64,000 nt of DNA from Parastagonospora avenae f. sp. tritici 18332-5 (taxonomy: Eukaryota; Ascomycota; Dothideomycetes; Pleosporales; Phaeosphaeriaceae), in contig JAFJTR010000028.1 in assembly GCA_022559985.1 (NCBI GenBank), forward strand, positions 293,191 to 357,190. Reading direction: 5' to 3'. Positions 21,711 through 31,574 of the stretch are shown here, piece by piece (position 1 is the stretch's first letter; every line of letters begins with the position of its first letter). Both the position numbers and the translations under genes were made by a program. A model generated the notes under the pieces. The model was not told the origin of the DNA. It did not search any database and saw only the letters and a program-made list of their open reading frames with translations.

Positions 21711-23426
21711 ATGTTCGTAGCTCGTAGAAGCTGGTGTTGCTGGCGTACCATACCGACTGCCCGCTCATATCATAGCGCGTCCAAGATGGAAAAGCGCGAC
21801 TATGCGGTAGGCTTTGGTGTAGGAAATGCAATGACTGAGCTTACTCGTCCAGGCCGCGGTTGCTGCGTTGAACACGCTGCAGTCGAACTTTTCCATTGTA
21901 GATGCGATTCGAAAGTCTGGGCGTGGGATGAACAAGCAGGCGATTCCTGAAATGATCGAATGGTGTCATAAGATTGGGTATGAGGTGTGCGGCTGCCAGC
22001 GTTCTCGTAATGGGACGATAGCTGACAGTCTTCGCAGCCCTCGGATTTCGACAGACTGAAACCCATACACATCGCAGGGACCAAAGGGAAAGGTTCGACG
22101 AGTGCCTTCATCTCGTCGATACTCGCGCAATATGCCCCATCCACCGACGCGCGCCAGCAGCCCTCCAAGATAGGACTCTATACGTCCCCGCATCTACGAT
22201 TCGTTCGCGAGCGCATACAAATCGACAATGAACCAATCTCAGAAGAAATGTTTGCAAAGTACTTCTTCGAGGTCTGGGACAAGCTGGAAGCGGCAGCACA
22301 GTCTGGTGATACTCCACAGGACGTTCCGACGAAGCCAGTGTATTTCCGATACTTGACACTCATGGCCTTGCATGCATACCTCAAGGAGGGCGTCGACTCG
22401 GCGGTCATTGAGTGTGGCATTGGTGGCGAGTTTGATAGCACAAACATTCTCACAAAGCCCACTGTAACCGCGGTGACCAGCTTGGGCATTGACCATACTG
22501 CGATGCTAGGGTCCACGCTCCCAGAAATTGCATGGCACAAAGCTGGGATCTTCAAGACAGGCAGCGTTGCATTCACAGCGCCACAGAAAGAAGAGGCCAT
22601 GACGGTATTGCAAGAACGTGCAGCCGAGAAGGATGTTCGCCTACATACCATCGGCGTCCATCCTTCACTTGCGAACAACAAGGTCAGACTTGGCTTATCG
22701 GCTGGGTTCCAGAAAGTGAACGCATCCGTCGCCATTGCGGCAGCTGCGGCGCATTTGCGGGCGCTTGGTCACTCGTCAGTACCAGACCCCACCATTTGCG
22801 CACATATCGACCTGCCACCAGAATTTGTTCGCGGCTTGGAAGAAGTGCGCTGGGCAGGCAGATGTGAGATCCGGCGCGAGAAGAACGTAGCGTGGCATAT
22901 CGACGGAGGTCATACGCTAGAGAGCATAGAAGTTACCGGGCGATGGTTCGCGGAGCAGATCGCATCTGCTACTGCCACTGCAACAGGACAATCCCGCATA
23001 CCGCGCATCCTCATCTTCAACCAACAGACGAGAGATGCAAACGCACTGGCTAAAGCATTATATACCGCATTGCAGAGCGGCATCACGTCTGGCTCAACGT
23101 CGCCTTTTACGCACGTCATATTCACCACTAATCAGACCTTCAGTGAGGGTTACAAGCCTGATCTTGTTTCAATAAACACAAATCAGCAAGATGTTGACAC
23201 TCTTGCTGTGCAAAAAGCGCTGGCACACACATGGTCAGATATCGACAGCTCAGCAGAGGTGCACGTGCTGAAGACCATTGAAGAAGCGGTCGGAACTGCA
23301 CGAACCGTGGCACGCGCATGGGTCGCTGACGCCGGCGCTGACGCGGAAGTGATGGTCTTGGTCACGGGAAGCCTGCATTTGGTTGGCGGTGCACTTGAGG
23401 TTTTGGAGACGGGAGCGAAGAATTGA
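21711..23426 (+). CDS. MET7: Folylpolyglutamate synthase
   Basis: Exons 21711-21806, 21853-21984 and 22038-23426 give 538 residues. The enzyme adds glutamates to folates using ATP and keeps them in the cell and mitochondria. Visible: the N-terminal helix (A-L-N-T-L-Q-S-N), the Mur-ligase P-loop G90-T-K-G-K-G-S-T97, the Y-T-S-P-H-L motif with R-F-V-R-E-R-I, the E-C-G-I-G-G-E-F-D-S-T-N segment, G-I-D-H-T, and the C-terminal domain with D-G-G-H-T and V-T-G-S-L-H-L-V-G-G. Length is normal. Both introns are short GT-AG. The first ATG (21711) adds 25 residues rich in Arg/Ser/Trp with no acidic residue, like a mitochondrial presequence. The ATG at 21786 gives a cytosolic form. This suggests dual targeting from one gene. 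Confidence 0.95.
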
Positions 23427-23939
23427 ATATCTTTAACGATACCCATAGTACTTGCGCTTCAACATGCGCTGCATCCATTTAGACCCATCGATATACAGCA
23501 TCCGTACATTGTGTGAAGTAAGCCTGTCCAGATGCTCAGGGCGAGATGGTTCAGGAGCTACGTAGCAGACGCGCAACAGTTATGCCAGTACCAGCTGGCA
23601 ACCTGTTCGGAACCCGATCGCCGGAACGCGGTATATGTCAAACACTACCCTCGCGCTGTTCTCGTGTAGTAGGAAAAGCGTACCGCGGCGCCAGGCCAGA
23701 CCCGTCTTGTTCTCGTAACATTTTCAGGTTAGTGGTTGCTAGCGGCTCGGCGAGAGGCTGCACATGTGTGCACGCCCGGCATCCTCATAGCCGAAAATGG
23801 CTCTTTCGATCCACACGGGATGATCCGACTTGACCACTCTCCGCGTCATCTCTCTTGACATTTATTTCACACTTCTCCACATCACTCCCGTCTCTCTAAC
23901 GTCTTTTTGATACTGCAGAAACATTGACAAATCACCACA
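23427..23939. other. Intergenic, 5' leader of ZIP gene
   Basis: The last 100 bases before 23940 are CT-rich and end in ACCACA before the ATG. Otherwise nothing recognised. Confidence 0.4.
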
Positions 23940-25712
23940 ATGAACTGCCCTTCAAGGAACGATGACGTGCTGGAGAACCCAGGATGGAACCAGAACCCCC
24001 CGAGGTTTGCCGCAGACTTGACGACATGCGAAGATCTGAATGGCATTGCAAATAGCAGGGAGCTGGGCGATGCAGATCGACTCTGCAACGGATCACGAAG
24101 TTTGCGGCACCTCGAGTTGGATGACAGGAACCTCAAAGAAATCGAGAAGGCGCCGCTCGTGGTTGGGCAGGGTGTCAAAGGGTCCCCAAAAGGTGATGCG
24201 AATTTGCGAAGCCACGACTGAGTACCGCATGCTAACGTTGGCCAGGACCTTGCACCCGAACAACCACACCCGTGAGTAATGAGCACCACACTGGATCTGT
24301 TAAGAGTTGGGCAACCTGGGTCTTGTCTGTCTTGGCATCTTCAGCTGTGCTTTCTTTCATCGGCAGAAACATGCCTATATTCGAATTCAGCAACAACAGT
24401 AAGATATCATCACTCTGCGATACAGCAGTCTAACAGTTTCGCGTGCTCGAGCTGATAATGTACAGGCCACTCGGCTGTTCACCGCTTTTCCCGACGAGAC
24501 ACTTGCGAATCTGGCCGTGCGCAACCCAATTACGACCTCGGACTTCACGTCGCCGGTCTCTTCATCATTTTCTTTGTTTCTTCGACGGGATGTGGCTTTC
24601 CCCTACTCGTCACCAAATTTCCACGCCTGCGAATTCCCCCGTCTTTCTTGTTCGGTGCTAAGCATTTCGGTACTGGAGTTCTGATCGCAACCGCTTTTGT
24701 ACATCTACTTCCCACAGCGTTTCTGTCGCTCAGCAACCCATGCCTATCATACTTTTGGACGGATGGCTATCCAGCCATGCCCGGAGCGATTATGCTGGCC
24801 AGTATTTTCTTCGTCACGATCATTGAAATGGTATTCTCGCCAGCGCAGCATGTGTGTGGTGGAAATGAGGGAGTTGATGCGGTATCGCGTCCAGCGAAGA
24901 CGACCAGCAACGAAAGAGACCAGGTTCAGGAGGAGGCTGAGGCAACCGCTGGCACCACCCCGGAACCGATGATGCGTAGAACCTACTCAGAGGGCAGCAT
25001 GCAAGTCCGCGAGATTGGAAGCCTTCGTGGCAGAAACACCAGCATCAGTCGCACTCTCTCGCGCTACCGTGAAGAAAACCAGCGCCTTGATGCCATCGAA
25101 TCTCTATCGGACACATCAGAGACCCCGGAGGTCAATCCCAAGCACGAATCGCATGAAAGCGCCATCGAAGACGACGTTGAGAACAACAAGCATAGCCATG
25201 TGTTGACCCCAGAGCAAATTCATAAGAAGGCTATCATGCAGTGTTTTCTGCTCGAGATGGGAATTCTGTTTCACAGCATTTTCATCGGCATGTCACTCGC
25301 TGTGGCTGTTGGAAATGACTTCATTGTCCTCCTGATCGCAATCGTGTTCCACCAGACGTTTGAGGGTCTCGCACTCGGAGTCCGTATCGCAGACATCAAG
25401 TGGCCCGCTCGGGCCCTGCAGCCCTGGCTCATGGCCATCGCATACGGCTTGACCACGCCTGGAGGCATGGCGATCGGAATCGCGACACACACGCTGTACA
25501 GCCCGAATTCCGAGGTCGGGCTTCTCGTTGTTGGTATCATGAATGCCGTGTCTGCGGGATTCCTTGTATTTGCTTCTCTTGTTGAGCTCATGTCGGAGGA
25601 CTTTTTGAGCGACCAGAGTTGGCAGGTTTTGAGGGGCAAGAAGAGAGTTGTGGCATGTCTGTTGGTATTTGTTGGCGCATTCTTGATGAGCCTTGTGGGC
25701 GCCTGGGCTTAG
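23940..25712 (+). CDS. ZIP-family zinc/iron transporter
   Basis: Exons 23940-24192, 24246-24398 and 24466-25712 give 550 residues. Introns are GTGATG...GCTAAC...CCAG and GTAAGA...TACAG. The N-terminal exon is extracellular/lumenal with Asn, Pro and a T-C-E-D-L motif typical of fungal ZIPs. Exon 2 adds a hydrophobic segment (V-L-S-V-L-A-S-S-A-V-L-S-F-I). Exon 3 begins with R-R-D-T-C and then the ZIP core: L-H-V-A-G-L-F-I-I-F, F-L-F-G-A-K-H-F-G-T-G, A-F-V-H-L-L-P-T-A, a long acidic/Ser-rich cytosolic loop, then helix 4 (L-F-H-S-I-F-I-G-M-S-L) and helix 5 (F-H-Q-T-F-E-G-L-A-L-G) with the metal-binding His/Glu. It probably imports zinc across the plasma membrane; metal choice cannot be read from sequence. 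The 60-bp repeat spans its stop codon. Confidence 0.92.
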
Positions 25713-25819
25713 GTGGCTAATGTTGGAAAGAGACAATGATGGAATTGTGTCGGAGCGAGCGCTTGGGCTTAGGTGGCGAATGTGGGAGAGAGATAAGGCT
25801 GAGAATGCGGTCGAGGCGA
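25700..25819. repeat. 60-bp imperfect tandem duplication over the ZIP stop codon
   Basis: Two copies of about 60 bp start at 25700 and 25760. Both contain GGGCTTAGGTGGC, so the TGG-GCT-TAG end of the ZIP frame is repeated in the 3' flank. Copies have diverged. Confidence 0.7.
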
Positions 25820-26304
25820 GGTGCAGGGTTTGATTTTGATGATAAGCATTGATGCGATAGTGGGTAGAGTCAGCTGTGTGGAGAGAAGAACAGCCGCCCC
25901 TGCATCGAAAATATATTAATCAGGGATGTTGCATAGATCTTACCAAGTGACTTTGAACTTTGGATGATGGGCCTTCAATACAGGAAGCTAAGCCTTGTGG
26001 CTCAAGCATTTGGGACGTTCGGTACTACAAACAACATTTGAACGGCCTTAGTGGCTCAGACACATCACGTGAGCACACAGCCATAAGGCAATGTGGATGC
26101 TGATATGCGCAGTTGTCCGCCGGGGCACTTTTTGGCGAGGACGAAGAGGAGGACGGGGGCGAAGTCGTAATATATAGAAGTGTGGGGGCGGCTAAGAGAA
26201 TCCCTTTTCTGCATCATTGAGGTGCAGACTTCACTCCTCTATTTAGTCACTACACCTCGAACCTGCGCCGCATCCGCATCGAACACAAACTATTCGCACT
26301 TGCC
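25820..26304 (+). promoter_or_regulatory. Intergenic with TATATAG box
   Basis: TATATAG at about 26171-26177 lies about 130 bp before the ATG at 26305 and is preceded by G-rich sequence. Plausible core promoter for the beta-trefoil protein gene. Confidence 0.4.
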
Positions 26305-27209
26305 ATGTCCCGTCGCTCTGATGCCACACATTTCGAGCCGGGAGTGTACTACACGTTGAGCAATGCCAATTTCTCAGGCATGGCGCTCAGTTTCGGCAGC
26401 TCTGCCCCAGGCAACGAAACAATCGTCATGACGAGATACAAACTTGTCGGCTCGGAAAATTGGCAGCTGTTCTTCCAATCTGGGCGGTATTACATACGCA
26501 ACCGCGACTATGGTGCAGGCTGGCAATTGGGTTTTGAGTCGGGCAAAGAGACGGGCCCGAAAATGTACCCGCGCAGTGGGGGCGTGAGTCAGCAGTGGAC
26601 GATAGATCCGGTACTGGGAGGTCGGAAGATGAGAAATGGTGCGGTGGAGAAAATGGTATTTGCGTTGCGGGATGATAGGACGCCGGTGATGCAGCGCGAG
26701 GACAATACGGACGGTGAAATATGGAGTATTAACCGTCGCGATCCAAGGTAAGCTTCTACCTGTGGCGGAAGTGGTACTTCCCATATCTTTTTCTGATGTG
26801 GTGCAGCGAGGCGGAAAGTAAACCGATTACGGAGGATATGCTCAGACAGGTGGATGGGATGGAGGCTGTTTCGACTACGACTTCAGTTTCAACATCGGCT
26901 CCGTCCGCTTCGTCAGCATTGCCGAGCCCTTCGGCGCAGCAAACGTTTTCCAGCGGCGCGAAAGTTGGCATAGCCATAAGCAGTCTTGCTTTCGTTGCCA
27001 TGGTTGCATTTTGTCTTTGGTTCATCCTTTCAAGAAGAAAGAGGTCGCGTGTACACCGGGTTCAGAAAGATGGAGTCAATAAAATTTACGAGAGCGACAG
27101 TCATGCTCGGAATGAGCTACCAGCATGGCCTACGCAATTGCATTCGGCGAGGAATAGTAATGTGCATGATAGCGCAAATTCGGGTCCGATTGCCGTAGGT
27201 ACTAGATAG
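26305..27209 (+). CDS. Beta-trefoil lectin-like single-pass membrane protein
   Basis: Exons 26305-26747 and 26807-27209 give 281 residues. The intron has GTAAGC and GTGCAG borders and splits a Ser codon. Residues about 10-145 resemble a ricin-B-type beta-trefoil (carbohydrate-binding fold): Y-Y-T-L-S-N, W-Q-L-F-F, Y-Y-I-R-N-R, W-Q-L-G-F and Q-Q-W-T-I repeat at trefoil spacing. A Ser/Thr/Ala-rich stalk (170-197) follows, then a transmembrane helix at about 201-222 and a basic stop-transfer cluster (R-R-K-R). There is no N-terminal signal peptide, so the helix acts as signal anchor with the lectin domain outside. The cytosolic tail is polar. This layout suggests a surface sensor or adhesion protein; ligand unknown. 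The domain call is from pattern, not a search. Confidence 0.72.
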
Positions 27210-27402
27210 TATGAGTTTGATAGTGGATGCAATAGGGCATGAGGAAGAAGGTCGGGATGACGAAGATGGTGGCATAGGCAGGATTCAAAATGTAATTACA
27301 TCTCAAAGGATCACTTTCCAATTCCGCCACTTAGATTATTCAATCAGTTTACCTCACCAAACCACCTCCTACTCTCTTTCTACCTTCTATACCACGACCC
27401 AC

Positions 27403-29369
27403 TTACTCCAACTTCTCATACATAGCCAGCACAATCTCTCCATTCAACCTATCGCCCTGCCTCTCCCCAATCGCACACTGACCCACCTCCTCCCCAACAC
27501 GCTTAAACCACCTGCCATCCTCACTATGCACAAACGCCGCATACATGCCTCCCTCCATCTTCTTAATCACCGTGACGAGTCGATACACCGCCGCCCCAGC
27601 CTTGTCATGTACGAACGCGCCGAAATCGTATTCAAGCGGGAGCGTCAGACGGAACTTCGTCTCGGACTGGCGGTCGAACGCGAGCGAGAGGTTCGTCGGC
27701 GCATACGACCAGCCTGTCCATGTCTTCTTGAGATTGGAGGTGTTGGGGATGAAGCATGTGAAGTAGGTGAATGCGGCTGGGTTCTCGTGCTTGTCGTAGA
27801 GCATGGCAGCGAGGTCGCGCTTGAGCGGGCCTCGGTAACTAATTTTGTGCTGTTTATCGGTGGAAGAGAAGGATGTCAGCCATTTGTTTTCGGCTTTTAG
27901 GATAGGTGAGTTGCGGGCACTGTTGTACTGGGATTGAGAAGGGGTGCTGCACGTGGGACAGAAGATGGTGTAGTTTTCCGGAGCCTCGAAGGCTTAGGCG
28001 AGGGACAGGGTGGACACGCCGGATAGAACTTGCTCCAGGTATTTTACTGGATCGGTTATAGTGCGTGATGTGACAGTCTCGAGGTGGCACTGAAGAGAAT
28101 ACGACATCAGGGAGCGCACGTGCGGTTCTTGTGCGTCGGCTATGGAGTCGATGAATGCTCTGGAGGTAGGCATGTTTTGCTGTTGAGATACCTCGTTCTC
28201 GACCTGAGTTGCAGTGAGGTAGTTGTAAAGCTTCCAGAAGTTCGGATATTGCTTTTCAGCCTCGGGCAGATCGGACCAGAGCTCGTGGGTCTTGACGGTA
28301 GCAGTCAGACCTTGGAAGATCGCTGTGACGTGGGAGGAACAGCCAGTGATATCGCGGAACTTGTTCGGCTGAGCAAGTCTAGTGGTGGCAAACTTTTCCT
28401 CGAGTCCAAAAGGTATGGCACTGGAGAAGTTGGCACGCTTAGCCTTGGGAACGGGTACATGGTGCCGATCTGGAGTAGAGGGTAGGGGCGAGTACTTCGA
28501 CGATGGGAGATTGGAAGCGTATGAAGGTCCGAGAAGACGTGGTGAATGCGTCTGGTCCCGTGACAGGTTATCTGTAGACCCCCGAGTCTTAACTGAAGTT
28601 TTTGAACGCTCTTTAGCACTATCGTCTCCATTCTTGGATCGCTTCTGAGGATATATCAGTGGCTCCTTAAATTTCTCAGTCTGCTCAATGTCTCGTTTCA
28701 AGATCTTTGGAACCTTCGTCTTCATGTCAGGGACTTTACCACCGAGGTCAGTCACTGTCTTCTCAAAAATCCTGACAGAAGCACGATAATCCTGCAACTT
28801 CTTCTGCATTGCCTTGTTCTCTTCCTTGGTAACCTTAGATGCTGGGTTCTGCTCTTTCAAATCGTCGATCATCCGCTTCGAGCGTTTATAATTTGCGTTG
28901 ATCTTCTCAGAAGCTTCTGGTCTTTGGAATTCTTCTCCATCAGCTCTTTGAGCGCGGACTGGACGTCTTTAGCGGATGGACCTTCGAGCCCAGCAACGAG
29001 ATGCTCAAGGACGGACTCTGCAGCGCGCGCAGAGGCATTGTGCGAGCGCCAGTCGGCATCGAAATCGGGAAATGTGTCAATGTTTGCGTAACAAGATATT
29101 GGGTGCCAATTCAACCAGGAAGTCGAGCATGACGCGGTGGACGAGGTGGAGAACAGGTCGGTGGTGAGCCCCGGGGAGTCTTCTATAGGAAGGGGCGATG
29201 AAACGATGCGACGCTTGTGAAAGTCGTCATGAGTCTTCCGATGGTTACCTTGGGTCCTTTCACAGTGTCTGCTGACGATTGGGTGAAACACAACAGCAAA
29301 ATGTTGGGTGTGCTTTTCGAACGTTGTGTATAGATCTGGAGAATCTGTGGAATATCGGGGTACATACAT
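27403..29369 (-). pseudogene. Ubiquitin-specific protease-like pseudoenzyme gene, disrupted
   Basis: From 28872 to 27403 a single frame of 490 codons is interrupted only by TAA at 27994-27996. The C-terminal part resembles the end of USP (C19) domains (Y-R-L-V-T-V-I, then Y-A-A-F-V, W-F, and V-L-A-M-Y-E-K) and carries one C-P-T-C pair. By alignment from memory, the catalytic Cys box is G-C-S-S-H-V-T-A-I-F-Q, with Ser where the nucleophile should be, and the catalytic His (normally G-H-Y) is Met (G-M-Y). Even intact it would be inactive. Upstream, frames switch near 28912, 29060 and about 29150, each fixable by one base. The upstream F-box-like gene ends only 46 bp before this start. TAA would be CAA (Gln) before one C-to-T change. 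Confidence 0.45.
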
Positions 29370-29414
29370 AATGGGCAGAACGATCGCTCAACGGTTGATG
29401 AGCTTTCGTCATCG

Positions 29415-30350
29415 TCACCGGTGGCTCAAGCACTCTCCCAACAACGACAATGCGACATGATCCACGGGCGAACCCTTCTCTTCCTCAAACCCAGCTTCAT
29501 ATCGAGTCAGGCTTCCATTAAACAAGTGTTTCTTAATCAGCAAAACACCAGTGGTGCCCACCGTCCACTTCACAGAATCTCGGCTGGCTTCCATAACGTT
29601 TCTTTGCTCGGGCTTTGCAGACGGGACCGGTATGAGGCGGGCGCTCTTCTTCAGCTTCGCCTGCTTCTTTGCTTCTTTCCACACTTCTCGTGTCTGTCGC
29701 TTGAAGTCTCTCGAGGTGTCTGCAGGCGGCGAGAGAACATCCTCGAAGCCAAACATAGTCGCTGAAGTTACACTCCACGTTGCGAAGCTATGATCGAGAT
29801 ATAACTTCATCTTCAGTTCTCCCCTTCTCATCGTTTCGCCTTGATGCGCAAGCGAGGTGAGCGTTGCTGTCATGTTCCTCACGATCTGCCCAGCTGTTCT
29901 CTTGCTCTTCCTGCTCTTCAAGACACCATCGATCGGGTTCCAAAGAACCTGCACATCGTATCTGGCTGCCTTCTTCAGCCATGGATACTGCTTTGCCAAC
30001 TTGTGAAGATGCGCCTCCATTTTCTTGTCCCAATCTTGCTGTACGAAGGTGTTGACCCTGCTCTTGAAAGCGACTCCAACTTTGAGCTCTATTGCGTTGT
30101 TGAGCAGCCAGGAGTTGTATTCGCTAGCTTCCTGGAATCGATACGACTGGAGAGATAAGAGTCCGGTGGAGCCATAGTGCACTGGGCATATTTGGACTGT
30201 GGTGTGCTTGCATTCGAAAGTCTTAAGCTTGAGTGGAATGCCAAAAGTGAGAGGAGTGATCGCAGCGTCAGGAGTAGACAGGTAGTTATATATCTCGTTT
30301 CGCAACTCGGGTGGGAGGCTCGGGAAGAGTTCGCGCATCGCTGAAGTCAT
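29415..30350 (-). CDS. F-box-like domain protein
   Basis: Single-exon frame of 311 residues. Near the N-terminus lies L-P-P-E-L-R-N-E-I-Y-N-Y-L, the characteristic helix of the large family of fungal F-box-like proteins. The middle is basic and aromatic (L-A-K-Q-Y-P-W-L-K-K, Y-D-V-Q-V-L-W-N-P), followed by a Lys-rich stretch (E-A-K-K-Q-A-K-L-K-K). The C-terminus has a V-T-S-A-T-M-F-G-F-E-D and a V-G-T-T-G-V-L-L segment. Such proteins are numerous and lineage-specific in Pezizomycotina; targets are unknown. No signal peptide or membrane helix. Confidence 0.65.
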   Translation of the reverse strand: MTSAMRELFPSLPPELRNEIYNYLSTPDAAITPLTFGIPLKLKTFECKHTTVQICPVHYGSTGLLSLQSYRFQEASEYNSWLLNNAIELKVGVAFKSRVNTFVQQDWDKKMEAHLHKLAKQYPWLKKAARYDVQVLWNPIDGVLKSRKSKRTAGQIVRNMTATLTSLAHQGETMRRGELKMKLYLDHSFATWSVTSATMFGFEDVLSPPADTSRDFKRQTREVWKEAKKQAKLKKSARLIPVPSAKPEQRNVMEASRDSVKWTVGTTGVLLIKKHLFNGSLTRYEAGFEEEKGSPVDHVALSLLGECLSHR

Positions 30351-31574
30351 ATTGGAGCGGAAAGGGAGGATTGTAGACTTCAGGTGGTGTTCCGGGATGG
30401 AAGAATAAAGGGTCGCTAGTCGAGGGGGATAAAGTTATACACTCTCAGCAATCAGATCTCAAAAGCTGTTGGGCGACCACAAGCGGGTATTTGGTTTTGC
30501 CAATCATTCGTGGACAATAGCAGAAACACGGGTGAACGCTAGATCACGTGACGCCGTCTGCCTCGGACACCAAAGTCAATGGGGTAAGCCACAGGGCTCG
30601 TTTGGGCGTTAGCATGATTTTGGACCTCATGTGGAAGATCAAGTACCTTCAGACGCGTGTGTCTCTACGGAAAGTGAAGTCTGCGATGCAGAAAAATTCG
30701 TAGTGTGCAGTTTTTTTACCGTCGTCTAGGTCGGCATCGGCTCGGCGCGCTACCGTTCGGGCATCGTTCGTGAGACGTTCAGGGATGGCATCCCGAAGAT
30801 GAGGGGCACACGCGTTTAAACCATTTCTGCGGATTTTGTGTGCTGTGGTATATTAACAATTCACACTTTGACGATGGGAACCGTGGTTAGTTTGTTGGTA
30901 GGTACCTTGGAACTACAAGTCGCCCACTAGGGTACCAAGAGGCTTAGGTTGTGGCAAGAGTTCGGAAGAAAAGGAAAGGAAACCAGGACATCATCGATGT
31001 CGAATTTCTAAGTAGTATCGTTCGCGAAAGACTGGATCGACGGAATTTCAGTTGGCAACGATGCTAATGTGGTTGCACGAGGATCGAAAGGTGTATGTTT
31101 GGTCTTGCTGTTACTAGTTCAGATGTTGTGTACTGCGGAGCTAGAAACGACTCGTGACATCGACGTCTAATATATCATGCAGCAAATAGCACATTGACTC
31201 ATTCTGCGTGAACCTATGGGTCAGAACGTGCCTGCGCCACAATAAGCGAGAACGCCCCTCGTACCTGCCGCCCTTCTCATGCGACCAACACGTTTATTGT
31301 ACATGAGGCCGTATATAGCTCTAGGTCATCGAATAAGTAAGCTGCAGTTTCGCGTTGTTTGCGCAGTGTATACCTTCAGGCTATCGAATGAGCAACTCCC
31401 CGTCACAACCAGACATGCACATGATAGTGTCGATTTGCGAGAAATTCCATGAAATTGCCATTTTACAAGCAAATATAACACGACTAGAAGCTACCAGACA
31501 AACTGTCCCATGACACCTCGGTAGTCGCCCGGCTACCTCAACGCCCGTCAACCTGAACGCCATGCAACCCATTT
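30351..31574. other. Long intergenic region, nothing recognised
   Basis: About 1.2 kb between the F-box-like gene start and the PES1 stop. No frame with domain features and no tRNA-like structure were found. It contains the promoter of the F-box-like gene. Confidence 0.4.

Noticed and set aside
23940..24221. Separate 93-codon gene
   Set aside because: It is the first exon of the ZIP transporter; the last codons belong to an intron with GCTAAC branch site.
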